From: Aquibium sp. ELW1220
GTDB taxonomy: Bacteria > Pseudomonadota > Alphaproteobacteria > Rhizobiales > Rhizobiaceae
Direction: 5' to 3'
Assembly: GCF_030398385.1 (NCBI RefSeq)
Contig: NZ_JAOAOQ010000020.1
Location: 30,628 to 94,627, forward strand
DNA length: 64,000 bases
A model generated the notes under the pieces. It was not told the DNA's origin. It did no database searches and saw nothing but the letters and a program-made list of their open reading frames with translations. The position numbers and the translations under genes were made by a program. How positions within the stretch are numbered: position 1 is the stretch's first letter; every line of letters starts with the position of its first letter. Positions 1 through 9,252 of the stretch are shown piece after piece.

Positions 1-2571
1 AAAGGCGTCGCCGAACATTTCCCGGGTTTTGCCGACGCACACGCCCGCACCTGCGAAGCCCTTCTCGATGCCTGCGACCGGCTCGCCGCTTACCGCATGC
101 TGCAGGCGACGCGCGCCGCGCTCACCATCGCCGACTGGCTGATCGCCCGCTACGAGCGGCTGAAGAGCGCGCGCGGCTTTCTCGATTTCAACGACCTGAT
201 CACCCGCACCGTACGGCTCTTGTCGCGTGCCGATGTCGGACCGTGGATCCAGTACAAGCTCGACCAGGGCATCGACCACATTCTGGTCGACGAGGCGCAG
301 GACACCAGCCCCGACCAGTGGCGGGTGGTGGCGCGGCTGGCCGAGGAGTTCTTTACCGGCACCGGCGCGCGCGACAACGTCCGCCGCACCATCTTTGCGG
401 TCGGCGACGAGAAGCAGTCGATCTACTCCTTCCAGGGCGCCGAGCCGAAAGCCTTCGACGACCACGGATACGCCTTTCGGCAGAAGGTGGAGGCCGCGCA
501 GGCCGGCTTCGCCCGCGTCCGGCTGACCCATTCCTTCCGCTCCACCGAAGATGTGCTCAGGGCGGTCGACCTCGTCTTCTCCAGCGACGAGGCGCGCGCC
601 GGCTTGACGGTCGATCCCGAGGGCATCGAGCACCGGGCGATCCGCGCCGGCGAACCGGGGCTGGTCGAACTCTGGGACCAGATCGCGCCCGAGGCCGTCG
701 AAGCGCCTGACGACTGGGCCGAGCCGGTCGACCACGCCTCGGCGCCCGCCGTCCAGCTGGCCGAAACCATCGCCCGCACCATCGACGGCTGGCTGAAGGC
801 GGGCGAGCCGCTTCCGGGCAAGGGCAGGCTGGTGCGGCCGGGCGACGTGCTGGTGCTGGTCCGCAAGCGCGACCGCTTCATCCACGCGCTTGCCCGTGGC
901 CTGAAGAACCGCGGCATCCCGGTGGCGGGTGCCGATCGGCTGAACCTGCGCGCCCACATCGCGGTGAAGGACCTGATCGCGCTCGGCCGCTTCGTGCTTC
1001 AGCCCAACGACGACCTGTCGCTGGCCGCTCTCCTGAAGAGCCCGATCTTCGGCCTGTCCGAGGACGCCCTGTTCTCGCTTGCCCATGATCGCGGCCGCGC
1101 CTCGCTGTGGGACGTGCTGAACAACCACGCCGCCACCGACTTGAAATGGCAACACGTCGGGCAGTCCTTGCAGCGCTGGCGCGATGAGGCCGACGGCCGC
1201 CCCGTCTTCGAATTCTACGCGTCCATCCTTGGCCGCGACGGCGTGCGCCGCAGGATGATCGCCCGACTCGGCCACGAGGCCGGCGAAATCCTCGACGAGT
1301 TTCTGGCCTTCTGTCTCGCCGCCGAGAAGGCGGGCCCGGCGGGGCTCGAATCCTTCCTTGCCGCGCTGGAGAACGCCGGACCGGACATAAAGCGCGAGAT
1401 GGACCAGACCCGCGACGAGGTGCGCATCATGACGGTGCATGCCTCCAAGGGGCTGGAGGCGCCGCTGGTCTTCCTCGTCGACAATGGCAGCGCGCCCTTT
1501 TCCGAGACGCACCTGCCGCGCCTGCTGCCGATCCCGTCGGCGAAGGGGCTGTGGCCGGGCGAGGGCTTCGTCTGGCGTTCCTCGTCCGACGTCCAGAACC
1601 GCCTGTCGCGCGGCATCGGCCGGGCGATCGGCGAGAAGGCGAAGGAGGAATACCGCCGCCTCCTCTATGTCGGCATGACGCGCGCCGAGGACCGGCTGAT
1701 CGTCTGCGGCTATCGCGGCATGCGCGAGCCGCAGGAGGGCATCTGGCATCGTCTCGTCGAGACCGGCTTCTCGGCCGGCACCGTGGAGGAGGTTCAGCAC
1801 CCGCAGGCGGGCCTGCGCGTGCGCCGCTTCCGCGTCACGCCCGACCGGCCGCTGCCTCCGGCTGAAGCCGGGACGACTGCCTCGGCCACGCAGGACGCCC
1901 TGCCGCCGTGCCTGACGGAACGGCTGGCGCGCTCCCGCGCGTTCCCGCGGCCGCTGGCGCCGTCGGGCGCGGGCGCCCTGATCGGCGAAAGCGAGGAGAT
2001 CGCGCCGCTCTCGGCGTCGCCGGTGCTGGCCGCTGCCTCGGGTCCCTCTTTCGCCGCCGCGCGCGGTACTGCAGTCCACCGGCTGCTCCAGAGCCTGCCC
2101 GATGTTGCGCCGGCCGAACGCGAAGCCGCCGCCCGCCGCTACCTCGACCGCGCGGGCAATGGCTGGAGCGCGGCCGACCGCGAGGCGCTGTGGCGCTCGG
2201 TGGAGGCGGTGCTGACCGAGCCCGCCTTCGCGCCGGTCTTTTCGCCTGGTTCCCGCGCCGAGGTCTCGGTCATGGGCACGCTGGAGGTGGCAGGCCGCCT
2301 GCGCGCGGTTTCCGGCAAGATCGATCGCCTTGCCGTGACCGACGACGCCGTGCTGATCGTCGACTACAAGACCAACCGCCCGCCGCCGCGCGGCCTCGAC
2401 GCGGTGCCCGAGACCTACATCGCCCAGCTCGCGCTCTACCGCGCCCTGCTCGTCCCGCTCTATCCGGAAAAGCGGGTGGAAGCGGCGCTGCTCTTCACCG
2501 AAGGACCGCATCTCGTCGCGTTGCCGGAGGTGCTGCTCGGCGCCGCTCTTGTCCGACTCACGGCAGCGTGA
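1..2571 (+). CDS. addA: AddA, double-strand break repair helicase-nuclease (5' end outside window)
   Basis: AddA is the helicase-nuclease subunit of AddAB, which resects DNA double-strand breaks and prepares 3' ends for RecA. The reading frame is open from base 1, so only the C-terminal 856 residues are present, out of roughly 1150 usual for the family. UvrD-like motifs occur in order: VDEAQD (about nt 286), [12 protein letters not shown] (about 403), [10 protein letters not shown] (about 1430) and [12 protein letters not shown] (about 1660). The RecB-type nuclease domain follows, with ARGTAVHRL (about 2060) and the catalytic DYKTNR (about 2362). trxA follows after about 100 bp, the usual rhizobial order addB-addA-trxA. 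Confidence 0.96.
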   Translation, partial: KGVAEHFPGFADAHARTCEALLDACDRLAAYRMLQATRAALTIADWLIARYERLKSARGFLDFNDLITRTVRLLSRADVGPWIQYKLDQGIDHILVDEAQDTSPDQWRVVARLAEEFFTGTGARDNVRRTIFAVGDEKQSIYSFQGAEPKAFDDHGYAFRQKVEAAQAGFARVRLTHSFRSTEDVLRAVDLVFSSDEARAGLTVDPEGIEHRAIRAGEPGLVELWDQIAPEAVEAPDDWAEPVDHASAPAVQLAETIARTIDGWLKAGEPLPGKGRLVRPGDVLVLVRKRDRFIHALARGLKNRGIPVAGADRLNLRAHIAVKDLIALGRFVLQPNDDLSLAALLKSPIFGLSEDALFSLAHDRGRASLWDVLNNHAATDLKWQHVGQSLQRWRDEADGRPVFEFYASILGRDGVRRRMIARLGHEAGEILDEFLAFCLAAEKAGPAGLESFLAALENAGPDIKREMDQTRDEVRIMTVHASKGLEAPLVFLVDNGSAPFSETHLPRLLPIPSAKGLWPGEGFVWRSSSDVQNRLSRGIGRAIGEKAKEEYRRLLYVGMTRAEDRLIVCGYRGMREPQEGIWHRLVETGFSAGTVEEVQHPQAGLRVRRFRVTPDRPLPPAEAGTTASATQDALPPCLTERLARSRAFPRPLAPSGAGALIGESEEIAPLSASPVLAAASGPSFAAARGTAVHRLLQSLPDVAPAEREAAARRYLDRAGNGWSAADREALWRSVEAVLTEPAFAPVFSPGSRAEVSVMGTLEVAGRLRAVSGKIDRLAVTDDAVLIVDYKTNRPPPRGLDAVPETYIAQLALYRALLVPLYPEKRVEAALLFTEGPHLVALPEVLLGAALVRLTAA

Positions 2572-2675
2572 CAAAACACGTCTTGAACGTGGCCGGCCGG
2601 CCGACCACATATGCGCGGAACGTAATCTGTTGCGGGACCGGCCGAAGGCCGCAGCCCTCGCCAAGGAGACACCGG

Positions 2676-2996
2676 ATGTCCACCGTCAAAGCCGACAAGA
2701 ACACCTTCCAGGCCGAAGTGCTCGACGCCGCCGAGCCCGTTGTCGTCGATTTCTGGGCCGAATGGTGCGGCCCCTGCAAGATGATCGGCCCCTCGCTCGA
2801 GGAGATCTCCAACGAGATGGCCGGCAAGGTGAAGATCGCCAAGGTCAACATCGACGAGAACCCCGAGATCGCCGCGCAGTACGGCATCCGCTCGATCCCG
2901 ACGCTGATGCTCTTCAAGGGCGGCCAGGTCGCCGACATGAAGGTCGGCGCCTCGCCCAAGACCGCGCTCTCGGCCTGGATCAGCGGCAACGTCTGA
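2676..2996 (+). CDS. trxA: Thioredoxin TrxA
   Basis: This is a 106-residue cytoplasmic thioredoxin, the disulfide reductant for ribonucleotide reductase, APS/PAPS reductase and others. The active site [11 protein letters not shown] and the cis-Pro segment [12 protein letters not shown] are both intact and the length is normal. The ATG follows an AAGGAG ribosome site. A rho-independent-like hairpin directly follows the stop, so the addA-trxA transcript probably ends here. Reduced thioredoxin may serve the CysH reductase encoded at 56 kb in this window; that link is inferred from biochemistry, not from proximity. Confidence 0.98.
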   Translation: MSTVKADKNTFQAEVLDAAEPVVVDFWAEWCGPCKMIGPSLEEISNEMAGKVKIAKVNIDENPEIAAQYGIRSIPTLMLFKGGQVADMKVGASPKTALSAWISGNV

Positions 2997-3020
2997 TCGA
3001 CCCACTGGCTGAACGGAACG

Positions 3021-3046
3021 AGCCCGGCCTCTGCGCCGGGCTTTTT
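3021..3046 (+). terminator. Rho-independent terminator after trxA
   Basis: A 7-bp GC stem (GCCCGGC/GCCGGGC) with a 6-base loop is followed by five T residues, 25 bp after the trxA stop codon. Confidence 0.85.
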
Positions 3047-3120
3047 CGTGATGCGCTGCGACTCCCCTCCCAGCAAGGGAGAGGGGAGCGCTCCAACCCC
3101 GAATCGTCTATCCTCCGCCC

Positions 3121-3882
3121 ATGCTGCCAGGCTTCCTCAAGCGTCCCGTCCGCCTCCCGCCGCCGCCCACCGAGCCGGAAGAGCGGACGCATGTCGTGGC
3201 CGGGCGCGAACTGCCGTTGCGCGTCGTCGAGAACGCCCGCGCCAAGCGGCTGACGCTTCGGATCGACGTCGGCGGGCGCGGCCTGCGCGTCACCGTCCCG
3301 CCCGGACTGTCCGAACGCGAGGTCGACCGTTTCCTCGACCGGCACCACGGCTGGCTGGAGGACAAGCTCGGCAAGCTGCCCGACCGGCCGCAGCTGCGCC
3401 CCGGCGCGAAACTGCCGCTGCGCGGCGTGCCGCACCTGATCGTGCACGAGCCTTCGGCGCGCGGCAGCGTGGCGTTGGACACCGTCGACGGCGTGCCAGC
3501 GCTGGTCGTCCATGGTGACCGCGCCCACCTGCCGCGACGCCTCGCCGATTTCCTCAAGCGCGAGGCCAAACGCGACATCGAGCCGCTGGTGGCGAAGCAC
3601 TCGGCCGCCGTCGGCCGCAAGGCCAAGGCCGTCCGCTTCAAGGACACCACGAGCCGCTGGGGCTCCTGCTCGTCCGACGGCAACCTCTCCTTCTCCTGGC
3701 GCATCATGATGGCCCCGCCGGTGGTGATCGACTACCTCGTCGCCCACGAGGTCGCGCATCTGAAGGAGATGAACCACGGCCCGAAATTCTGGAAGCTCTG
3801 CCGCACGCTCAGCCCCCGCACCGACGAGGCCAAGGCCTGGCTCAAGCGCAACGGCGCGGCGCTGCACGCGATCGGGTTCTGA
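3121..3882 (+). CDS. YgjP/SprT-like zinc metallopeptidase family protein (M48-type)
   Basis: A 253-residue protein of the YgjP-like metal-dependent hydrolase family (DUF45). The zinc site HEVAHLKEMNHG (HExxH with a downstream His) lies about residues 215-226. It is preceded by the family's typical SRWGSCSSDGNLSFSWR stretch. The N-terminal part holds the basic AKRLTLRIDVGGRGLRVTVP strand region. The cellular substrate is not known for the family. No signal peptide or membrane segment is seen. It has no clear operon partner: trxA ends in a terminator before it and the vapC stop lies immediately after it on the other strand. Confidence 0.88.
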   Translation: MLPGFLKRPVRLPPPPTEPEERTHVVAGRELPLRVVENARAKRLTLRIDVGGRGLRVTVPPGLSEREVDRFLDRHHGWLEDKLGKLPDRPQLRPGAKLPLRGVPHLIVHEPSARGSVALDTVDGVPALVVHGDRAHLPRRLADFLKREAKRDIEPLVAKHSAAVGRKAKAVRFKDTTSRWGSCSSDGNLSFSWRIMMAPPVVIDYLVAHEVAHLKEMNHGPKFWKLCRTLSPRTDEAKAWLKRNGAALHAIGF

Positions 3883-4290
3883 TCAGGACTCCCCGGGCGC
3901 CATGAGCCGGACAGTCGGAAAGTACGTCCGGTAGCGGCCGACGTCGCGTGTAAGCAGGACGTGGTCGAGAACGGCGGCATGTGCCCCGATGAAGAAGTCG
4001 GGCAGCACCCCGCCGCGCTGTCCGCCAGCGCCTCGGTATTGTGCGAATGCCTTCGCCGCGAGGAAAAGCGCAGCCCGTGGAATGGCGACATGACGGAGCC
4101 CGGCAGCGGCGACGAAGGCGTCGACATCTTCGATCATGCCGTACCGGGTCGAAATCTCGGCATAGACGACGTCGTTGATGATCAGGTCGCCTCGCAACGA
4201 AGCGTCCTGAAGCGCGGCCAGTGACCAGGATGCCCAGACTGCATCGTCCGTGGCGAGGTCGAGGAGGACGTTGGAATCGACGAGCGTCAC
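3883..4290 (-). CDS. PIN-domain toxin, VapC type
   Basis: A 135-residue PIN-domain ribonuclease, probably the toxin of a VapBC-type toxin-antitoxin pair. It opens with the typical TLVDSNVLLDLAT, which carries the first catalytic Asp. Further acidic residues lie in INDVVYAEIS and near LPDFFIGAHA. The likely GTG start (4288-4290) overlaps the antitoxin stop by four bases (GTGA), which fits translational coupling. VapC toxins usually cleave tRNA or rRNA; the target here cannot be read from sequence. The gene is convergent with the peptidase gene and its stop abuts that gene's stop. Confidence 0.85.
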   Translation of the reverse strand: MTLVDSNVLLDLATDDAVWASWSLAALQDASLRGDLIINDVVYAEISTRYGMIEDVDAFVAAAGLRHVAIPRAALFLAAKAFAQYRGAGGQRGGVLPDFFIGAHAAVLDHVLLTRDVGRYRTYFPTVRLMAPGES

Positions 4291-4517
4291 GTCTCGCCGC
4301 GCGTCAGCGCCATGATATCGTCGGTGGACAGTCCCTTGCCGGCGTGACCACGCAAGGCTTCGAAACGATCGGGTGGAGGCGATTTCGTCGTCGCTTCGAG
4401 CACGATGCTGCCGTCGGTGGCCCGCCGGAACCGCACCTCGCTTCCCGGCTTCAATCCGAGGTGATCGCGCACGGCCTTCGGTATCGTGACTTGGCCCTTC
4501 ACCGTGACGGTGCCCAT
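4287..4517 (-). CDS. AbrB/SpoVT-type antitoxin, VapB type
   Basis: A 76-residue swapped-hairpin AbrB-like DNA-binding protein. The start MGTVTVKGQVTIPKAVRDHL is the classic AbrB/MazE/VapB motif, and the C-terminal tail would bind and block the PIN toxin encoded directly downstream. The ATG has a GGAGG ribosome site. Antitoxins of this kind repress their own operon, and two GTATTACC repeats stand just upstream as possible operator. An AbrB antitoxin with a PIN toxin is a common pairing. Both genes run against the surrounding trp genes, so the pair has its own promoter. Confidence 0.88.
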   Translation of the reverse strand: MGTVTVKGQVTIPKAVRDHLGLKPGSEVRFRRATDGSIVLEATTKSPPPDRFEALRGHAGKGLSTDDIMALTRGET

Positions 4518-4528
4518 GACGCCTCCTT

Positions 4529-4556
4529 GGTAATACATGTTTCGGAAAGGTAATAC
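4529..4556 (-). promoter_or_regulatory. Direct-repeat putative operator of the vapBC pair
   Basis: On the minus strand the 8-mer GTATTACC occurs twice with start points 20 bp apart (4529-4536 and 4549-4556), immediately upstream of the GGAGG site of the antitoxin gene. Two helical turns of spacing fits a dimeric antitoxin bound on one face. Operator function is inferred. Confidence 0.45.
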
Positions 4557-4622
4557 CCGCAACCCTCCCGAACAAGCGCTCTCGCCTCGACATCGCCGCC
4601 GTTCCATGCGATTTCGACGCCC

Positions 4623-5264
4623 ATGCCCCTCGACATAAAAATCTGCGGCCTTTCCACGCCCGACACGCTGTCCGCCGCACTCGACGGCGGGGCGACGCAT
4701 GTCGGTTTCATCTTCTTTGCCAAAAGCCCGCGCAACGTGACGCCCGCCGAGGCCGGCCGGCTGCGCCAGGCGGCGCGGGGGAGGGCGCAGGCGGTGGCCG
4801 TCACCGTCGATGCCGACGACGCCTTTCTCGACGCGATCGTCGCCGAGATGGCCCCCGACATGCTGCAGCTGCACGGCAAGGAGACGCCCGCGCGCGTCGC
4901 CGAGGTCAAGGCGCGCCACGGCCTGCCGGTGATGAAGGCGTTTTCGGTCGCCGATAAGGCTGATCTGGAGAAGATCGCGCCGTTCCGCGCCGTGGCCGAC
5001 CGCTTCCTGTTCGACGCCAAGCCGCCGAAGGGCGCGGAGCTTCCGGGGGGCAACGGCGTCTCGTTCGACTGGACGGTGCTCGCCGGGCTCGATCCGTCGG
5101 TCGACTACATGCTGTCGGGCGGACTGACGCCGGGCAACGTCGCCGAGGCGCTCCGCCTGGTCTCGCCGCCCGGCCTCGACGTCTCTTCCGGCGTAGAGAG
5201 CGCGCCGGGGGTGAAGGATGTCGGCCTGATCGCCGATTTCTTCCGCGCCGTCCGCGGCGCTTGA
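4623..5264 (+). CDS. trpF: Phosphoribosylanthranilate isomerase TrpF
   Basis: A 213-residue TIM-barrel enzyme that converts N-(5-phosphoribosyl)anthranilate to the carboxyphenylamino-deoxyribulose phosphate in tryptophan synthesis. The N-terminal DIKICGLSTPDTL carries the catalytic Cys. FIFFAKSPRNV, LQLHGKETP and the C-terminal phosphate-binding segment MLSGGLTPGNV are family hallmarks. A catalytic Asp lies in GLDVSSGVESAPGVKD. It is the first gene of the trpF-trpB-trpA-accD-folC block typical of rhizobia. trpB follows after 219 bp, long enough to hold a separate promoter. Confidence 0.96.
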   Translation: MPLDIKICGLSTPDTLSAALDGGATHVGFIFFAKSPRNVTPAEAGRLRQAARGRAQAVAVTVDADDAFLDAIVAEMAPDMLQLHGKETPARVAEVKARHGLPVMKAFSVADKADLEKIAPFRAVADRFLFDAKPPKGAELPGGNGVSFDWTVLAGLDPSVDYMLSGGLTPGNVAEALRLVSPPGLDVSSGVESAPGVKDVGLIADFFRAVRGA

Positions 5265-5483
5265 GCCGCGCTCTCCTCGCCCCGCGCGAGTGGCGCAAGG
5301 GTGGACCCGGCAGAGACCGGGACGGAGAGGGCAAAATCCGCCGTTGAAGAGGGCAGGGGCTGCGTCCGCGACGGCGACAAGCCGGATTTTGCCCGTCCTT
5401 CCCCGTTGCCTTTCGGCCCTCCGACACGATATGCGAGACCCAACGAGAGCCGTCGGCGTGGCCCGGCAGGCGAGGAGAGCGCT

Positions 5484-6704
5484 ATGAACCAGCCGGTCGC
5501 ACCGAATTCCTTCCGCACGGGACCCAACGAGCAGGGCATGTTCGGCATCTTCGGCGGGCGCTTCGTCGCCGAGACGCTGATGCCGCTGATCCTCGACCTC
5601 GAGAAGCACTGGACCGAGGCGCGCAATGACCCTGCCTTCAAGGCCGAGCTGGAGAACCTGAACACCCACTATACCGGCCGCCCGTCGCCGCTCTATTTCG
5701 CCGAGCGGCTGACGGAGCATCTCGGCGGCGCGAAGATCTATTTCAAGCGCGACGAGCTGAACCATACCGGATCGCACAAGATCAACAATTGCCTCGGCCA
5801 GATCCTGCTCGCCCGGCGCATGGGCAAGAAGCGCATCATCGCCGAAACCGGCGCCGGCCAGCATGGCGTCGCCTCGGCCACCGTGGCTGCGCGCTTCGGT
5901 TTCCCCTGCATCGTCTACATGGGCGCCACCGACGTGCAGCGCCAGGCGCCCAACGTGTTCCGCATGAAGCTGCTCGGCGCCGAAGTGCGGCCGGTCACCT
6001 CCGGCCACGGCACGCTGAAGGACGCTATGAACGAGGCCCTGCGCGACTGGGTCACGAACGTGGAGGACACCTACTACATCATCGGCACCGCCGCCGGCCC
6101 GCATCCCTATCCCGAGCTGGTGCGCGAGTTCCAGTCGGTGATCGGCCGCGAGACGAAGGAGCAGATGCTGGCCGCCGAAGGCCGCCTGCCCGACATGCTG
6201 GTGGCCGCCGTCGGCGGCGGCTCCAACGCCATCGGCCTGTTCCACCCCTTCCTCGACGACAAGGACGTGCAGATCGTCGGCGTCGAGGCCGGCGGCAAGG
6301 GCCTGTCGGGTGAAGAGCACTGCGCCTCGCTGACCGCCGGCTCGCCCGGCGTGCTGCACGGCAACCGCACCTATCTGCTGCAGAACGAGGACGGCCAGAT
6401 CAAGGACGGCCATTCGATCTCGGCCGGTCTCGACTATCCCGGCATCGGTCCAGAGCACTCCTGGCTGAAGGATTCGGGCCGCGTCGAATACGTGCCGATC
6501 ATGGACCAGGAGGCGCTGGAGGCGTTCCAGCTGCTGACGAAGCTCGAAGGCATCATCCCGGCGCTGGAGCCCGCCCACGCGCTGGCCGAGGTCATCAAGC
6601 GCGCGCCGACGATGGGCAAGGACCAGATCATCGTGATGAACCTCTGCGGCCGCGGCGACAAGGACATCTTCACGGTGGGCAAGATCCTGGGAGTGGAGCT
6701 GTAG
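5484..6704 (+). CDS. trpB: Tryptophan synthase beta subunit TrpB
   Basis: A 406-residue PLP enzyme that joins indole and L-serine to make tryptophan, in an alpha2-beta2 complex with TrpA. The PLP lysine is in [18 protein letters not shown] and the phosphate-binding GGGSNAIG are intact, as is the C-terminal LCGRGDKD. The chosen ATG follows a GAGGAG ribosome site; the frame is open further upstream but without family similarity. Its usual partner trpA does not follow directly, because a two-gene toxin-antitoxin-like cassette (6775-7373) lies between them. Confidence 0.98.
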   Translation: MNQPVAPNSFRTGPNEQGMFGIFGGRFVAETLMPLILDLEKHWTEARNDPAFKAELENLNTHYTGRPSPLYFAERLTEHLGGAKIYFKRDELNHTGSHKINNCLGQILLARRMGKKRIIAETGAGQHGVASATVAARFGFPCIVYMGATDVQRQAPNVFRMKLLGAEVRPVTSGHGTLKDAMNEALRDWVTNVEDTYYIIGTAAGPHPYPELVREFQSVIGRETKEQMLAAEGRLPDMLVAAVGGGSNAIGLFHPFLDDKDVQIVGVEAGGKGLSGEEHCASLTAGSPGVLHGNRTYLLQNEDGQIKDGHSISAGLDYPGIGPEHSWLKDSGRVEYVPIMDQEALEAFQLLTKLEGIIPALEPAHALAEVIKRAPTMGKDQIIVMNLCGRGDKDIFTVGKILGVEL

Positions 6705-6774
6705 CCGCTAACCGGATTGGTGGCACGCGCCGGGCGTGATAGACTGCGATTTCAGCACGAACGGGGACGAACCG

Positions 6775-7065
6775 ATGGGCGAGGTGCCGCTTTCGCTTCA
6801 TGTGACCGCCGAGACCAAGCGGGAACTGGAGGAGCATGCCCGGCAACTGAACGTGTCGGTGGCAGAGATCGCCGAGCGGGCGATCTCATCCTATCTCGAA
6901 ATCCCCGCCCGCGAGCGCGCGCTCCTCAAGGAGAGGCTCGCCGAGGCCGACAAGGGGGTTTTCATATCCAGTGAGGCCATGATGCGCTGGGTGGAAAGCT
7001 GGGGGACTGGCGAAGAACTCCCGCCGCCCGAACCGGACGTCTTCCTTCCGCCGCGGCGCCGATGA
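6775..7065 (+). CDS. Ribbon-helix-helix-like antitoxin candidate
   Basis: A 96-residue protein with an N-terminal beta strand and helices (PLSLHVTAETKRELEEHAR, then NVSVAEIAERAISSYLE). This fits a CopG/ParD-type ribbon-helix-helix DNA-binding domain at about residues 4-50. The C-terminal tail, rich in Pro and charged residues, would contact a toxin. The stop overlaps the start of the RelE/ParE-like gene by four bases (ATGA), the normal layout for such pairs. It lies inside the trpB-trpA interval. Function is inferred from family likeness and context. Confidence 0.75.
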   Translation: MGEVPLSLHVTAETKRELEEHARQLNVSVAEIAERAISSYLEIPARERALLKERLAEADKGVFISSEAMMRWVESWGTGEELPPPEPDVFLPPRRR

Positions 7066-7373
7066 AACTCGTCTTCCTCGCGTCGACGAAACCCGACCTG
7101 AACTGGTTTCGAACCTACTATGAGACGATCTTTCCCGAGGGCTTGGGCACGGCGCGCCTGCACTACGTGAAGGCCATCGACAACATCGTTCTCAACCCCT
7201 ACATCGGCCGGCAGATCGGGATGGAGGGTTTGCGGAAACTCCCCGTCCGCAAGACGCCTTTCGCGATCGTATACGAGGTCTTCGACGATCGTATCGAAAT
7301 CGTTCGGATATGGGATCAACGTGCGGACCCCGAATCGCTCGGGTTCGAAGAAGAGGCTGCCGTCCTGGAATGA
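7062..7373 (+). CDS. RelE/ParE-family toxin-like protein
   Basis: A 103-residue protein with the RelE/ParE fold signature. The helical N-terminus contains YYETIFPEG and ALHYV-type helix residues ([12 protein letters not shown]). The core strands follow as [29 protein letters not shown] and [17 protein letters not shown], the last resembling the usual I-x-R-I-x-H-x-R-R-D-P end. Depending on subtype such toxins cut mRNA on the ribosome or poison gyrase. Its ATG overlaps the antitoxin stop, and its TGA overlaps the trpA ATG (ATGA), so trpA translation is probably coupled to toxin translation. Confidence 0.78.
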   Translation: MKLVFLASTKPDLNWFRTYYETIFPEGLGTARLHYVKAIDNIVLNPYIGRQIGMEGLRKLPVRKTPFAIVYEVFDDRIEIVRIWDQRADPESLGFEEEAAVLE

Positions 7374-8212
7374 CCGACACCCGCATCGACCGCCGCATGG
7401 CGAAGCTCAAGGCCGAAGGCCGCCCCGCCCTCGTCACCTATTTCATGGGCGGCGACCCCGACTACGCGACCTCGCTGTCGATCATGAAGGCGCTGCCGAA
7501 GGCAGGCAGCGACGTCATCGAGCTCGGCATGCCCTTCTCAGACCCCATGGCCGACGGACCGGCGATCCAGGCCGCGGGCCTGCGCGCGCTGAAGGCCGGC
7601 CAGACGCTGAAGAAGACGCTCGCCATGGCGGCAGACTTCCGCAAGGGGGACGACGAGACGCCGATCGTCATGATGGGCTATTACAACCCGATCTACGTCT
7701 ATGGCGTCGAGCGCTTCCTCGCCGATGCGATCGAGGCGGGAATCGACGGCCTGATCGTGGTCGACCTGCCGCCGGAGATGGACGAGGAGCTCTGTATTCC
7801 CGCCGTGCGCGCCGGCATCAACTTCATCCGCCTCGCCACGCCCACCACCGACGACATGCGCCTGCCCAAGGTGCTCGAGAACACGTCGGGCTTCGTCTAC
7901 TACGTGTCGATGACCGGCATCACCGGCTCCGCGCTCGCAGACACGGGCAAGGTGGGCGACGCCGTCCGCCGTATCAAGAGCCATACCGGCCTGCCGGTCT
8001 GCGTCGGCTTCGGCGTCAAGACGGCGGAGCAGGCGCGGGCCATCGGCGCCTCGGCCGACGGGGTCGTGGTCGGCACGGCGATCGTCAACGCTGTCGCCAA
8101 CGTGCTGGGGCCGAAGGGCGAGATGACCGCCGACCCGGCCGAGGCCGTCGCCACGCTGGTTGCCGGCCTCGCCCAGGGCGTGCGCCAGGCCCGCCTTGCT
8201 GCCGCCGAATAA
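7370..8212 (+). CDS. trpA: Tryptophan synthase alpha subunit TrpA
   Basis: A 280-residue TIM-barrel lyase that splits indole-3-glycerol phosphate to indole and glyceraldehyde 3-phosphate and passes indole to TrpB. The catalytic Glu and Asp sit in [19 protein letters not shown]. The phosphate-binding [12 protein letters not shown] and VVVGTAIV segments are present. The start overlaps the stop of the preceding RelE-like gene by four bases, so its expression may depend on read-through of the toxin gene. accD follows after 58 bp in the usual rhizobial order. Confidence 0.98.
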   Translation: MTDTRIDRRMAKLKAEGRPALVTYFMGGDPDYATSLSIMKALPKAGSDVIELGMPFSDPMADGPAIQAAGLRALKAGQTLKKTLAMAADFRKGDDETPIVMMGYYNPIYVYGVERFLADAIEAGIDGLIVVDLPPEMDEELCIPAVRAGINFIRLATPTTDDMRLPKVLENTSGFVYYVSMTGITGSALADTGKVGDAVRRIKSHTGLPVCVGFGVKTAEQARAIGASADGVVVGTAIVNAVANVLGPKGEMTADPAEAVATLVAGLAQGVRQARLAAAE

Positions 8213-8270
8213 TCGCCCCATCTAGGGGACAAGGGGCCGCGCTGAAGGCCCCGCGGAAGGAGACCCTTCG

Positions 8271-9197
8271 ATGAACTGGATCACGAACTACGTTCGCCCG
8301 AAGATCAATTCCATGCTCGGCCGGCGCGACATGCCGGAAAACCTCTGGATCAAATGTCCCGAGACAGGCGAGATGGTGTTCCACAAGGATCTCGAGGAGA
8401 ACCAGTGGGTCATCCCGGCGTCGGGGCACCACATGCGGATCTCGGGCAAGGACAGGCTGCGCTTCTTCTTCGACGAAGGCCGCTACGAGCTTCTGGAGAA
8501 CCCGAAGGTCGCGATCGATCCGCTCAAGTTCCGCGACGAGAAGCGCTACACCGACCGCCTGCGCGACGCCCGCACCAAGACCGGCATGGAAGACGCCATT
8601 CTCAATGCCGTCGGCACCATCGACGGGCTGGAGGTGATGGCCACCGTCCAGGACTTCGCCTTCATGGGCGGCTCGCTCGGCCTCGCCGCCGGCGAGGCCA
8701 TCGTGCACGGCTTCGAAACCGCGCTGAAGCGGCGCCTGCCGCTGGTCCTCTTCGCCGCCTCCGGCGGTGCACGTATGCAGGAAGGCATCCTGTCCCTGAT
8801 GCAATTGCCGCGCACCACGGTCGGCGTCGACCGCCTGAAGGAGGCCGGCTTGCCTTACTTCGTGGTCCTCACCAATCCGACGACCGGTGGCGTGACAGCC
8901 TCCTACGCCATGCTTGGCGACGTCCACATTGCCGAGCCTGGTGCGCTGATCGGCTTCGCCGGCCCGCGCGTCATCGAGCAGACCATCCGCGAGAAGCTGC
9001 CGGAAGGGTTCCAGCGCGCCGAGTACCTGATGGAGCACGGCATGGTCGACATGGTGGTGCCGCGAACCGAACTGAAGTCGACGATCGCGCGCCTGATGAA
9101 GATCTTACTGAACACTCCGCTGCCGCTGACCATCGAGGCGCAAACGGAAACGCCGGAGACGCAGGCCGAAGAGGCCGAATCGCATCAGCCGGCGTAG
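8271..9197 (+). CDS. accD: Acetyl-CoA carboxylase carboxyltransferase subunit beta AccD
   Basis: A 308-residue beta subunit of the carboxyltransferase half of acetyl-CoA carboxylase, first step of fatty acid synthesis; it works with AccA. The crotonase-like core is complete ([27 protein letters not shown] and [11 protein letters not shown]). The N-terminal region that carries a four-Cys zinc ribbon in E. coli AccD reads [15 protein letters not shown] and then [13 protein letters not shown], so only one of the four Cys remains. It starts with [12 protein letters not shown] and a GGAGA ribosome site. folC follows closely. Confidence 0.97.
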   Translation: MNWITNYVRPKINSMLGRRDMPENLWIKCPETGEMVFHKDLEENQWVIPASGHHMRISGKDRLRFFFDEGRYELLENPKVAIDPLKFRDEKRYTDRLRDARTKTGMEDAILNAVGTIDGLEVMATVQDFAFMGGSLGLAAGEAIVHGFETALKRRLPLVLFAASGGARMQEGILSLMQLPRTTVGVDRLKEAGLPYFVVLTNPTTGGVTASYAMLGDVHIAEPGALIGFAGPRVIEQTIREKLPEGFQRAEYLMEHGMVDMVVPRTELKSTIARLMKILLNTPLPLTIEAQTETPETQAEEAESHQPA

Positions 9198-9252
9198 AGA
9201 ACCGGGCTCGCCCGGGCAACAACGGCACGGCGACGAGCGCAGGGGCATATTC

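Noticed and set aside
4287..6578. A 760-codon minus-strand frame over trpF and trpB
   Set aside because: Only its last 76 codons are real (the VapB-type antitoxin); the rest is a shadow of trpF and trpB.
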